Below are positions 1 through 9,227 of a stretch of 44,375 nucleotides of DNA, one piece after another (the stretch's first letter is position 1; each line of letters begins with the position of its first letter). The notes under the pieces are model-generated. The model made no database searches and had not been told where the DNA came from. It saw only the letters and a list, made by a program, of their open reading frames with translations. The position numbers and the translations under genes are program-made. This DNA is from Geosiphon pyriformis (taxonomy: Eukaryota; Glomeromycota; Glomeromycetes; Archaeosporales; Geosiphonaceae). The stretch spans positions 27,002 through 71,376 of the forward strand of contig JAAOMT010000235.1 in NCBI GenBank assembly GCA_016748015.1, written 5' to 3'.

Positions 1-912
1 AGTAAATGCTGTTTTGGGTCGGTTTTTTGGGTCCATTTAGACTTGCCAGTATTCACTTTTCAAGTTTAAAGTTGAGAAGAACTTGGCTTTTCCTAGAGCA
101 TCTAGCATGTCATCAATTCTTGGAAGAGGGTAGGCATTTCCAATTATAACACTATTCAGTTGTTTATAATCAACACAGAATCTGATTTTCCCATTTTTCT
201 TTTTAACTAAAACTACTGATGAGGCCCAAGAACTTCTTGATGGTTGAATCAATCCGTTATTGAGCATTTTTTGGACCTCTTCTCTGATGAATTGGTGGCT
301 GGCAGGTGGCACTCGATAAGCTTGTTGATGTTTTGGTGAAGCATCTCCTATATGGATCTGATGTTGAACAATATCCATTTTTCCCAAGTCATTGTTGTCT
401 TTTGCAAATATATCTGCAAATTCAGCTATCAATTGTTTCAATTGTCTTTGTTGTTGAGGTTCTAAGGGACCCATATTGATTCGAGAGAGTTTTTCTTCTA
501 ACAAGTGGTAGTTTTCAGTAGTGGGAATGATATTTGGATTTGAGAATAGAGTGTGCTTTATAATTTCGATAAAATTAGAGACAATTTGAGGGTTTTCATC
601 TTGAAAGATATTGCTGTGTATGATTCCAATTTCTAATTTGTTTAATAAAACAATAGGGTAATTATTGGGATTGTAGAATGTAACTCGAAATTTTTTCATT
701 TCTTTGGGAATATAAACATTTGGAATTGATATTTCATGCTTCAAACAGATTTGTTCATTGGATTCAAAGATTTGTTGTGTAGTGGTGGGTTTTGAGCAAG
801 TGTAAATTTTGTGATGTTCTCCAAAAGGTGAAATGGTAATTGGCTGAGGAAGTTGAAGAATCTGGTGAAATTCATTTTGTGTATTAAGAACTATATTTAC
901 TGGAACTGTAAA
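1..912 (-). pseudogene. E1 pol: N-terminal half of reverse transcriptase (partial)
   Basis: Remnant of the Ty3/gypsy reverse transcriptase, which copies element RNA into DNA. The open stretch 37-744 contains the RT entry region: a segment ending LNNGLIQPSRSSWASSVVLV, then KKNGKIRFCVDYKQLN, YPLPRIDDML and a TLxLKSxYWQV block, all typical of gypsy RT. A stop follows at about 34-36, after which the same frame resumes with an MDPK-like stretch to the window edge. The YLDD box and everything downstream lie outside the window. Upstream residues (about 560-900) are the linker between dUTPase and RT. The expected SGY reads SEY. It is in phase with the dUTPase upstream apart from stops near 912. Confidence 0.85.
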
Positions 913-1335
913 TCATCCAGTTGAACCAAAACCTTGAGTTTTTCTTTCACTTTTTCCCAATTGTTCTCTGTTGTTTACTGATTGTAAACCCGAAATGTTG
1001 ATTAAGGGTAAGTAAATTGCTTGAGCAATTTTTTCAGCATGTTCAATTTTGAATGGTTTGTCTGTCTCATTCTGTAACATGATGGTAATGTCTCCAGTGT
1101 ATCCTGCATTTATAACTTCTCCTCTAATATTGATTCCTTTACTTGCCAATGATGATCTGGAGGCAATTTGAACCATTGCTCTTGGTAGAATTTCAAGAGC
1201 AATTTTGAGATTGATTTTTGTCAAGGACTTTGGTTGGAGAACCAAAGTATCTTTTCCTGGGTATCTTAGGTCATATCCAGCATCAATTTCGTGTGCTTTT
1301 TCTGGTCTGATTCCTTGGCCATGATTGTCAAAATA
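913..1335 (-). pseudogene. E1 pol: dUTPase domain
   Basis: Trimeric dUTPase fold, which hydrolyses dUTP to dUMP and so limits uracil in newly made cDNA. All five family motifs are visible in order: motif 1 DAGYDLRYPGKD (about 1250-1285), motif 2 ASRSSLASKGI, motif 3 VINAGYTGD, motif 4 KIAQAI, and motif 5 with GFGSTG just before the stop at 913. The frame continues upstream of 1245 without a Met (HGQGIRPEKAHEI precedes motif 1), so this is an internal polyprotein domain and not a separate gene. In motif 3 the catalytic Asp expected in the I-D-x-x-Y block is Asn (AAT), which a single G-to-A change would explain. That residue is important for catalysis in studied dUTPases, so this copy is probably inactive. 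It sits between the Cys-rich linker and RT. Confidence 0.9.
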
Positions 1336-1594
1336 TTTAAGTTGTAGAAGTAGTTGCTTTTCAAGAAGATAGATGGGAGTGGTTGGTAGTTTTTATACTT
1401 GTTCAAATACTCCAAATTTGATTTCATTTTTATCATTCTCATCTGGCAGAGGAATGCTAAGAGCATAACATTTTAAACACCATTGGTCATCACAAGGCAT
1501 AACACATTCTTCACACAATTGAATGTTCATTTGCTCTAATTGTTGAATTTGAGCTTCTTTGGTCGGATATGTGTGGCTTGCAATTTGGTGGTAG
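1336..1594 (-). pseudogene. E1 pol: Cys-rich linker, left part, up to E2 insertion
   Basis: Continuation of the E1 polyprotein between the E2 insertion point and the dUTPase. In the polyprotein frame it encodes a Cys cluster (LCEECVMPC then QWCLKC, about 1480-1530), followed by a poorly conserved acidic stretch with at least one stop. The cluster pairs logically with the zinc-ribbon half on the other side of E2 (9228-9757). I infer a structural zinc-binding module; no enzyme motif is visible. Confidence 0.65.
1591..1594. repeat. E2 target-site duplication, left copy (GTAG)
   Basis: GTAG directly precedes the LTR start and is repeated exactly at 9224-9227 after the other LTR. Removing E2 plus one copy rejoins the E1 polyprotein in one frame. 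Confidence 0.85.
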
Positions 1595-2212
1595 TGTTAT
1601 GGGTTGGAGTAACAAGCTAATGGATAGCAAAGGAGAACAGTATTGTATAGTGATAGAAATAAACAAAGAAGGAATTACAATAAGGGAGCGAATTGAATAA
1701 GTAAGAATTCAATGTACGTGATCAGTCTCATAAAAATCACAGTTGCTAATCTTTTCTTAAATCTGAAGGTAGAAGAATAGTCCATGATTGTCAACAAGAT
1801 AACACTGCTGCTATTATTCTATGCCTCAATTCGGCGATTCTTAGAATCAATAACAGATATCATTGTATTTTTCAATCGTTTCTTTATTCAATGAATTACA
1901 AGAGCAAGCCAATTGCTTCTCAGGCTAATTCTAACAAATACAAATCAAGAAGGGGAAAAGATAAGGTATGTGAATGCCAACAAGTAGATACTTAAAGGTA
2001 AGGAAAGGAGAATAAGCGATTATGAGAGGAAGTAATTGATATTGTTTATTTCGTTACTTTGATCATATCTTTCTACAGCTAAGGGAATCATCGCTTATAT
2101 AGTTATCTAAAGTGGTCAATGATCACTATCTAAAAATAGAGTGGCTAATTATATGACATCAGTGGTTAATACATGTGATAATTAATAAAAACTATGTGTT
2201 TCAACTGTAACA
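1595..2212 (-). repeat. E2 3' LTR (618 bp)
   Basis: Begins TGTTATGG and ends CTGTAACA on the plus strand. It is homologous over its length to 8546-9223. It is 60 bp shorter than its partner, exactly five 12-bp units of the upstream promoter array: one GGTCAATGATCA unit here (2114-2125) against six there. A TATA-like box (minus-strand TATATAAG) lies at about 2094-2102. The left end abuts E1 sequence. Confidence 0.93.
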
Positions 2213-2964
2213 TTATTCTCTCCAAAGAGATTGAGCTCCAGCAAAATCAAACTATTTATGAGATAGTCTATGTGAAGGGTTTTGTCTAACTCAAAACTAA
2301 CTAGTTTGTTGAAGTCTTTTGTGGATAGAGTATATAGTACTTGAGGCAAAATAAGCTTTGTATCCAAGAGACCAAATCTTTGTATAAGAGTTCTGGCTCT
2401 TCTTGCAATAGTCAAAACTCTTGGGACATCCAATTATATAATGCCCAAAATTTCCACTTGTATCTTTGAAGTTGTTTTCTTTATGAGCTTCATGTCTTCT
2501 ATGATTTCACCAAGACAACCATAGAGTTCTAGTTGTCTTCCATATGACAAGTTTTTGTCTATGAGCAAAATTTTTTGTATTGTTTTTCCAATTGTGCTGG
2601 AAGGTGAAAGTATCGCTGCTGTTATGCTTTCCAGCAGATATTTATCCATTTTGCCACCAATTCTTTCTCTTCTGGTAGTTGTTTTCTTTGGTCTAATAAC
2701 AGTATAAGTTCCACTGTTGTCTGTTATAGTGGTTTGTTTTCCAATAGTCAGAGTAGCATTTGGATAGTTCTTGATCCAGTATTCATGGAGAGTATAGAAA
2801 GCGTTTTGAATGTTTTGATCCAAGAAATAATTGTTCATGTCGATTGAAGATATCTCTGTTTTGGGAATGGTGCATTTATTTATATCTAATTTTTGCTGAT
2901 TATTTGGGCCAGTATTACCACAACAGATAACCAATCAGATCGTTTGTAATATTTCTTGAGTCAT
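2182..2964 (-). pseudogene. E2 ORF3: extra 3' ORF of unknown function downstream of pol
   Basis: An additional reading frame of about 260 codons follows integrase and runs into the 3' LTR, where its last roughly ten residues and stop are encoded. The ATG at 2962-2964 overlaps the pol stop (2961-2963) as ATGA. Codon 10 is TGA (2935-2937), and a second stop (TAA, 2434-2436) interrupts it where E5 has Cys. Otherwise the frame stays open and is clearly homologous to E5 35626-36408. Visible features: an early CCGNT motif, an Asn/Tyr-rich helical stretch (MNNYFLDQNIQNAFYTLHEY), a basic cluster (KKTTTRRERIG), and a C-terminal half rich in Leu/Ile. I see no signal peptide, transmembrane segment or Cys-rich ectodomain, so it does not look like an envelope protein. 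I do not recognise the family. Confidence 0.75.
2213..2229 (-). promoter_or_regulatory. E2 polypurine tract
   Basis: On the minus strand the 17 bases just before the 3' LTR read CTCTTTGGAGAGAATAA, purine-rich and in the position of the plus-strand primer. The equivalent in E5 is at 35657-35673. Confidence 0.6.
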
Positions 2965-4389
2965 GTGCCATGAATAGGGCGATCACTGAATATTGTTCCA
3001 TATTGATCTTGTAAGATATAAGAACCATTGTTTAAAACTTTGTTGACTATAAAGGGTCCTTTCCACTGGCTAGAGAATTTATCACCATAGACATTGTCTC
3101 TGTCTGAACGGTATTCCAAAACTAAGTCACCAACATTTAAGGAAAGTGTTTTATAGGTCTTTTTCTTTTTGAGCTTCTCTTGGACCTGTTTTATCTTTTC
3201 AAAGGCAATTATCCGTGCTTTTACTAATGAGTCAAGAATGGTACCAAGTCTTCTTTGCAAAATGTTCTTGTAATCTCCTATTGTTATTTCTTCAAAAGGT
3301 ATTGTTTCTATATTTGTTTCTATTGGTAGAGTTGCCATTCATCTATAGAGCAGATAAAAGAGTTCATAACTTGTTATGTTATGATTCACAGTTCTGTAAG
3401 CAAACAAGACTGAAGGCAATACTTTGTCCCATTGGTTGGTTTCTTTACTGGTTTTGGCTAGGGTTTCACATAGTGTTCTATTGAAACATTCCACTAGGCC
3501 ATTTGTTTGGGGGTGATAAGGGAAAGAGAGTTTATGACGTATTTCCATTTTTCTGCAAAGTTCTTCAACCAGTGTACTAAAAAAAGCTCTTCCTCTATCA
3601 GATAAAAGTTCTTTGGGGCAGCCATGGTGACAGATAATATCTTCATAAATGAAATTGGCAATTGAGACTGCTGTTTGATCTGGAGTGGCTCTTGCTTCTA
3701 CTCACTTTGTAAGATAGTCGGTAGCTGTGATAATGTATTTGTTGCCATCAGGAGTTATTGTTAAAGGTCCAACAACATCTATACCAATTCTATCAAATAG
3801 TTGACCAACAGAGATTGGATGGATATCTTCCTTGTGATTGGGTTTTCCTCTTTTTTGGCAGGTATTACAGGTTTTGATGTATTCAGCAATGTCTTTTCTC
3901 AAGGTAGACCAATAATAGCGAGCTAAAGTTTTCTGAATTGTTTTTGTTTTTCCAAAGTGTCCAGCTAATGGATCAGTGTGCATATTGTAGATCACAATTT
4001 CTCTTTCTTCAAATCTAATGACTCTCTAAGAGCAGTCAGGATTTTTATTATTTCTTTTATATAACTGGTTCTGGCAAATCAAATAGAAATTTGATTGTTT
4101 GCACAAATGTTCTCTTTGCTGTCGAGTATAGTCCAGCGGGTATTGTCTTTTACCCAAAAATTTCATTAAAGCAGAGTAGTTGTCCAAGTTTATTATCATG
4201 TTTGTTTGTGGGGGAGTTACAAATAATTAAGTTGGTTTGGTTTGAGATGGTTTTACTATTACTGAATGGTAAGTCTGAAAAAAGCATTGGCGTTTTGATG
4301 ATTAGCTCCTTTGTGGTGTTGAATGTCATAGTCGAATTCGTCCAAGTGAAGTATCCAGCAAGTTATCTATTTATGTTCCAGGTTTCTTT
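2961..4389 (-). pseudogene. E2 pol: integrase with GPY/F-like C-terminus
   Basis: Integrase joins the cDNA to target DNA. The N-terminal zinc-binding HHCC region is at 3702-3995 (MHTDPLAGHFGK, then CNTCQKRG). The DDE core follows: first Asp in RIGIDVVGPL (about 3770-3800), second in a SDRGRAF block (about 3570-3600), Glu in QTNGLVECFN (about 3480-3510). A TVNHNITSYELFYLLY region and a C-terminal module with WKGPFIVNKVLNNGSYIL (about 3010-3070) match the GPY/F domain. No chromodomain is visible; the frame ends HGT-stop at 2961. Stops near 3702, 3549 and 3339 break it, and it is in a different frame from RT, so at least one indel lies in the RNase H-integrase linker (about 4020-4400). Confidence 0.88.
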
Positions 4390-5699
4390 TATTGCATAGC
4401 CAAACCAAAGCTTGGTGATCTGTTACCACCAAAAATTTCACACCTTTAAGATATTTGTCTCAGTAGCTGATAGCCCAAACTACTGCTAAACATTCCTGCT
4501 CAGTAACTGAGTAGTTCCTTTCTGCTGGTGTGAGAGTTCTACTGGCATATGCTACGATGTGTTCTCTGTTATCTTCATCTTTTTAGGAAAGAACAGCACC
4601 AAGTCTATAGCCAGATGCATCAGTGTGGAGGATAAAAGATTGATCCAAATTAGGTTGCATGAGGATGGGTTCTATAACCAGTTTTTCCTTCAGAATTTCA
4701 AATGCTTTTTGTTGATGAGTGCCCCAGTGATAATTGATGTTTTTTCTAAGTAGCTGATTAAGAGGAGCAGCAATTTTGGAGAAATTCTTGACAAACTTGT
4801 GATAATAAGAGACCAAACCAAAAAAAGAGTGTAGTTCATGAACATTTATTGGTTGTTTAATGTTTTGAACTTTTTCAATTTTGGCTGAATCAGGGAAGAT
4901 TCCATCTTTTGTAATAAGATGGCCAAGGAACTGGGTGGATTAACATCCAAAGAATGATTTGATTGGATTAATCTTGAGATCAGTATTTCTAAGGAGGTCA
5001 AAAACCTTTTGCAAATGTTCAAGGTGTTCATTCCAGGTTTTTGAGTATACCATTATGTCATCCAAGTAGACTAGAACAAAGTTTTCTTTTACTGATTCAA
5101 ATACTTTGTCCATTAAGCGTTGAAATGTGGGAGGAGCATTTGTAAGACCAAAAGACATAACTGTGAATTCGTAGGTACCATACTTGGTGATGAAGGCAGT
5201 TTTTTTTCTGCTTTCTGGATCTATCTCTACTTGCCAGAATCCAGCAGTTAAGTCAATGGTTGAGAAGAAAGTGGCACCATAGAATTGGTCTAGCATTGCA
5301 TCAATCTTGGGAAGTGGATACATGTCTCTTTCAGTAATGGCATTTAATTGGTGATAGTCAACACAAAAGCATAGGGTTCCTTTTTTCTTGGATACCACTA
5401 CAACTGGGAATGCTCATTTACTCTTGGTTTCCTGTATGAATCCAAAGGTTTTCATTCGGGTTATTTCCTTTTTGATAAACTCATCATTGTGCCGGTAGGA
5501 TTGATAGGGCTTCAAATGGATGGGACAAGTTTCTCTGGTGATGATGGTGTGTTGTATCACATGTGTATGTCTAGGAGGTTCACCTTCTTTTGAGATAACT
5601 GGGCTGTTTCTAGCCAGCAGGTTTTCAATGTCTACTTTTCTTTCTTCTGGAGAGGGTTTTCTTTGTTCTACAACCAGTGATTGGATTTCAGGTGGTTCA
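4390..5699 (-). pseudogene. E2 pol: reverse transcriptase and RNase H
   Basis: RT motifs in order: [52 protein letters not shown], then the catalytic [11 protein letters not shown] (about 5040-5075), [10 protein letters not shown], and the thumb/connection block [20 protein letters not shown]. RNase H follows with FILHTDASGYRLGAVLS (about 4583-4640; first catalytic Asp in TDAS), [24 protein letters not shown] and FLVVTDHQALVWL. The YLDD catalytic pair is intact. Stops at about 5396, 4938, 4582 and 4457 break the frame. The layout is that of standard chromovirus-like Ty3/gypsy elements without a dUTPase. Confidence 0.92.
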
Positions 5700-6946
5700 T
5701 TTTCAAAGGATTTTTGGACTTCTTTTATTTCCTCTCGGGATATCAAGCTGATTGGTTCCCAATCTTTGTAATAGATCAGGCAGGACATGCATTCATCACT
5801 AGGAGAATACAATGGTTTGTCACACCAGCACTGGGCACAAAGACCATGCTACCAATAACTGTATTTGGCTTTCTTGCCTGGCTTTCTGTCAAAGATTCTT
5901 CTGAGCATGTCATAATAAGGCCAGCAAATCAGCTTGCCATTGACAATGATTCCTTCTTTATCTGTCTTGACATTATCCAGTGGTTTGCCATTGCTAGTGA
6001 AGATGATATAGGCGAGTTCAGCAATTTCTTCTTGTTCTTCTTGTTTTTCTTCTTCCTTACTTTCTTTATTATCTGATTCATCTGATTCATTTTCTTCTGG
6101 ACTCTGCTTGTGTACTGGGGGAGTTGTCTAATGGTGACACTTAATCACAATGGGTTTCTCACCACATCTGATGGTTAGTTCACAGAGTTCATAATCAAGC
6201 AAAGCCTTTGCTTTCTTGAGCCATTCATTGCCAACAATGATGGTATATTCTTTTGCTTCAGACACTTCCATATCAGTTTCAATGCTGATGCCATTGATGC
6301 GGACAGGAATAGCTTTGGCTATGCCAAGCCCTTTTTTCTTATCACCATGCACATTGGTTATTGGTCACGTGGATGGTTCATCAATTTTTCTGCCAATTGC
6401 TTCAAGAAAGTGTTTGGCAATAACACTAACAGATGATCCACTGTCTAGAATCAAATCGATGAAGTAGCCAGCCACTTGGGCTTTACAAATTAGAGAAGTG
6501 ACATTGCTATTGTCAGCAAGTCCAGCTTGACAAGGGTGTTTGTTGGTTTTGGGTGTTTTTTTCTTTAGAATCAGGGATTTGCGAAGATTTTTTCTGAATT
6601 GTGGATGGGTCATTAATTGGCCAAAGGTTATATGTGCTGGGGTTTCCATAAAGTCTTTGATAACAGAATAGGGACCGGATTTTTGTACTATTTCTGGGGG
6701 TTCTAACTTTGGAGGGTTCTTGAAAACTTTGGCTTTTGGGAGCTTATTGTTGTCAGCAGTTGATGTAAAAGCTTTATTGGGGTCTAGAACGAAATCAACT
6801 TTGGCTTTCTTCTTCTTTCTTGTGGATTCAGAGGAGTTGATTGCTAATTCATCCATATCATGGTCATCATCAGTTAAGTTAAAAGCGTAAAAAAGGTTTT
6901 CTTCTGGTTGGCTTGCACTCTCACTCTTTGGAGGTGCGCCTACCAG
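5700..6946 (-). pseudogene. E2 pol: aspartic protease and acidic/Cys-rich linker
   Basis: Protease cleaves the polyprotein. The active-site block LILDSGSSVSVIAKHF (DSG at 6437-6445) and the later IIVGNEWL flap-like block are present, matching the retropepsin order. The pol frame begins at the C of the slippery heptamer (6946) and reads LVGAPPKSE before the protease. After PR comes a Glu/Asp-rich stretch (about 5990-6110), then a Cys cluster HGLCAQCWCDKPL...CMSC (about 5780-5850), probably a zinc ribbon, leading into RT. In-frame stops at 6353-6367, 6128 and about 5850 break it. The homologous region in E5 is open. Confidence 0.88.
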
Positions 6947-6952
6947 TTTAAA
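6914..6952 (-). promoter_or_regulatory. E2 gag-pol -1 ribosomal frameshift site
   Basis: The heptamer T TTA AAC (plus-strand GTTTAAA, 6946-6952) sits in gag phase, two codons before the gag stop TAG (6940-6942). A -1 slip continues CTG GTA GGC into the protease frame. Downstream, after an 8-base gap, bases 6931-6937 can pair with 6915-6922 (seven pairs, one bulged A, 8-base loop), a candidate stimulatory hairpin. The heptamer belongs to the classic X-XXY-YYZ class used by retroviruses and coronaviruses. E5 keeps the same heptamer and phase at 40391-40397. Confidence 0.82.
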
Positions 6953-8493
6953 GGCTGATAAACAGTGGCTTCAACTAGGGGATCCTCTCCAAAAAAATTG
7001 ATGTTGGCATGATTGGGTCTTTGGTTGGGCACATTGTTGTTGTTGATCCTGTTGTTTTGAGCATCATTGTTTCTGGGGACTGGTGGAGGCAGTGGAGGAT
7101 TGTTGCAATCTCTTGAAAAGTGTCCAGTTAATCCACAATGATAGCATACAGGTGGGCCACGATTTTGTTGTCTTTAATAAGGTGGTTGCTGGGGCTGATT
7201 GAAGCGTGATTCAAATCTGGGTCTTTGTGGTTGCTGATTTTCTCTGACTGCTTGGGCTAAGGGTTCTAATAACCGAGCAAGATTTGCTGTGAGTCTGTTT
7301 ATTAACTGTTCATTTGGATCTTAAGTGTGAGTGGCAAAAGAAGTAGCAGCCATTTGAGAGGCAGGAGCCATGACAGGAACAGGAGCAAAAACTGGTAGTG
7401 TGGATCCCAAGTGCATCCTTTGGTTGTCTTCAATTCTTTGTGCTAATTCAATGGCCATATCCATGGTGGAATTATCTTTCAGGGCCAGAAGGGGCCAAAA
7501 AGCATACAATAGATCAGTTCTCAATCCTTTTGTGAAGAAGTGAATTTTCTGCTCTTCTGTCCAATTTCTTCTAGTGTCTACTTGTTTGATTAACTTTCTG
7601 ATTGCTTTGGCATATTCGGTTACAACTTCACCGGGATCTTGGGTTCTTCTTTCCAATTCCATACGCCATTTTGATATTAATATTGGGTTTTTGAACTTGT
7701 TTTCAAACCGGGTAGTAAAAGAAGTGTTGATTTCTCCCACATTTGCTGGTGTCCATCTAACGATTCTTTGCTGGGCATTGGCATCTGTTTCTTGTGAGAA
7801 CCAGGTAGCAGAGGATCCTTGAAGGTAGCCACCAACAATTTGGAACTTGTACTCATCATCATATTGATTGGCTGTAGCAGCTCTTTCAAAGTCATCCAAC
7901 CATTCAATTGGATCTTGTGCATCACCTCTAAATAATGGTATTGGGGTGTTGTTTTTTTGCCCTAGAGCAGTTTGTATACCTTGGAGGGCGGCCAGAATGT
8001 TTGCTTGCATGGGGTCATTAGCCATTGGTTCAGGGGTAACTGTTTGTGTAAACAAGTCTGATTCACTTGATAAAAGATCAAAAACAGAGGCAGTTTGGTA
8101 GCTTTCTTCTTCTGTTTCAAAGGGAGTTTTAGTTGCTTGATGGGCAGCAATTCAAATGTGGATTTGATGATTCAGATATTTGAAATCAGGGGGCTGTTGT
8201 TCAAAGGTTGCAGAATATAAGAGCTGATTGATACTGTTATTTCTTTCTTCAAAGTTGTTTTCAAAATAAGCTTGGTTAAAGTAATAGGTTGTATAAGCTG
8301 TGTAGGTTTCAGCTGAATGCTTGTTTAGGAACCAGTTCTAAAAGTCTTGGAATTGTCTACTTGATTGTTTTTCAAGGGGAAAGCAGATCAAGCAGGAGAG
8401 CAGAGGATTAAGTTCAATAAAACTTTGGTCATTTCTGTTGTGTGCTACAAAGTGTTCTTCTGATTGCTGTGGCAGATATGAGTAATCACCCAT
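6940..8493 (-). pseudogene. E2 gag with CCHC zinc knuckle
   Basis: Gag capsid/nucleocapsid polyprotein, 517 codons from ATG at 8491-8493 (reads MGDYSYLPQQ; the E5 start is homologous) to TAG at 6940. The capsid core is the open stretch 7321-8055, including PIPLFRGDAQDPIEWLDDFE, WFSQETDAN and the helical LRTDLLYAFWPLLALKDN block, a retrotrans_gag-type capsid. The knuckle CYHCGLTGHFSRDC (C-x2-C-x4-H-x4-C) lies at 7105-7146, followed by a Pro/Asn-rich tail. In-frame stops: TAG for Trp at about 8340, TGA for Trp at about 8152, TAA at 7321, and TAA at 7174-7176, which E5 shares. Confidence 0.9.
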
Positions 8494-8522
8494 ACAATGA
8501 GGGAATAAGTGAATTTTGACAA

Positions 8523-8539
8523 CCTCACAGGGAGCACCA
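8523..8539 (-). promoter_or_regulatory. E2 primer-binding site
   Basis: On the minus strand, six bases after the 5' LTR, the sequence is TGGTGCTCCCTGTGAGG, starting with the TGG complementary to a tRNA CCA end. The plus strand thus resembles a tRNA 3' end. E3 (32924-32940), E4 (31375-31391) and E5 (41971-41987) have near-identical sites. I could not identify the tRNA. Confidence 0.7.
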
Positions 8540-8545
8540 CTTTTA

Positions 8546-9223
8546 TGTTACAGATTGGAGTAACAAGCTAACGGATAGCAAGGGAGAACAGTATTGTATG
8601 GTGATAGAAATAAACAAAGAAGGAATTACAATAAGGGAGCAAATTGAATAAGTAGGAATTCAATGTGCATGATCAGTCTCATAAAAATCACAGTTGCTAA
8701 TTTTTTCTTAAATCTGAAGGTAGAGGAATAGTCTATGATTGTCAACAAGATAACACCACTGCTATTATTTTATGCCTCAACTCGGTGATTTTTAGAATCA
8801 ATAACAGGTATTGTTGTACTTTTCAATCATTTCTTTATTCAATGAATTACAAGAGCAAGCCAATTGCTTCTCAGGCTAATTCTAACAAATACAAATCAAG
8901 AAGGAGAAAAGATAAGGTATGTGAATGCTAACAAGTAGATACTTGAAGGGAAGGAAAGGGGAATAAGCAATTATGAGAAGAAGTAATTGATATTGTTTAT
9001 TTTGTTACTTTGATCATATCTTTCTACAGTTAAAGAAATCATCACTTATATAGCTATCTAAAGTGGTTAACGACCAGGTCAATGATCAGGTCAATGATCA
9101 GGTCAATAATCAGGTCATTGATTAGGTCAACAATCATTATTTAAAAATAGTGTGGCTAATTATATGACATCAGTAGCTAATACATGTGATAATTAATAAA
9201 AACTATGTGTTTCAACTGTAACA
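8546..9223 (-). repeat. E2 5' LTR (678 bp)
   Basis: Begins TGTTACAG and ends CTGTAACA on the plus strand; partner of 1595-2212. A TATA-like box at about 9045-9053 is followed on its upstream (right) side by six tandem 12-bp units (9065-9136). Over the first 250 aligned bases it differs from its partner at 19 positions, all transitions. Confidence 0.93.
9065..9136 (-). repeat. Tandem 12-bp promoter array in E2 5' LTR, six units
   Basis: Units are variants of GGTCAATGATCA, directly upstream of the TATA-like box in element orientation (U3). The palindromic core TGATCA is kept in most units. The 3' LTR has one unit only (2114-2125). Confidence 0.88.
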
Positions 9224-9227
9224 GTAG
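9224..9227. repeat. E2 target-site duplication, right copy (GTAG)
   Basis: Exact match to 1591-1594, immediately after the terminal CA of the LTR. Confidence 0.85.

Larger units (their letters stand above)
1595..9223 (-). mobile_element. E2: complete family I Ty3/gypsy retrotransposon (7.6 kb) nested in E1
   Basis: Bounded by two LTRs (1595-2212 and 8546-9223) with terminal TGTTA...TAACA, flanked by a perfect 4-bp duplication GTAG. Minus-strand order: 5' LTR, PBS, gag (8493-6940), -1 frameshift site (6946-6952), PR, Cys-rich linker, RT, RNase H, integrase with GPY/F-like end (stop at 2961), ORF3, PPT, 3' LTR. All domains are recognisable but carry scattered stop codons and at least one frameshift between RNase H and integrase, so it is not autonomous now. 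In the first 250 aligned LTR bases I count 19 differences, all transitions. The closest relative in the window is E5. Confidence 0.95.

Noticed and set aside
2935-2937. In-frame TGA in ORF3 as selenocysteine or other programmed recoding
   Set aside because: No insertion element can be seen and such recoding is not expected here; a shared ancestral mutation or simple readthrough is simpler. Kept only as the shared-stop observation.
2182-2964. ORF3 of family I as an envelope gene
   Set aside because: The position fits, but there is no signal peptide, transmembrane helix, furin-like site or Cys-rich ectodomain.
5681-6076. Longer plus-strand ORFs (for example 5681-6076, 4091-4399, 10657-10998, 39661-40029)
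   Set aside because: They are exact antisense of pol or gag reading frames and show no independent motifs.
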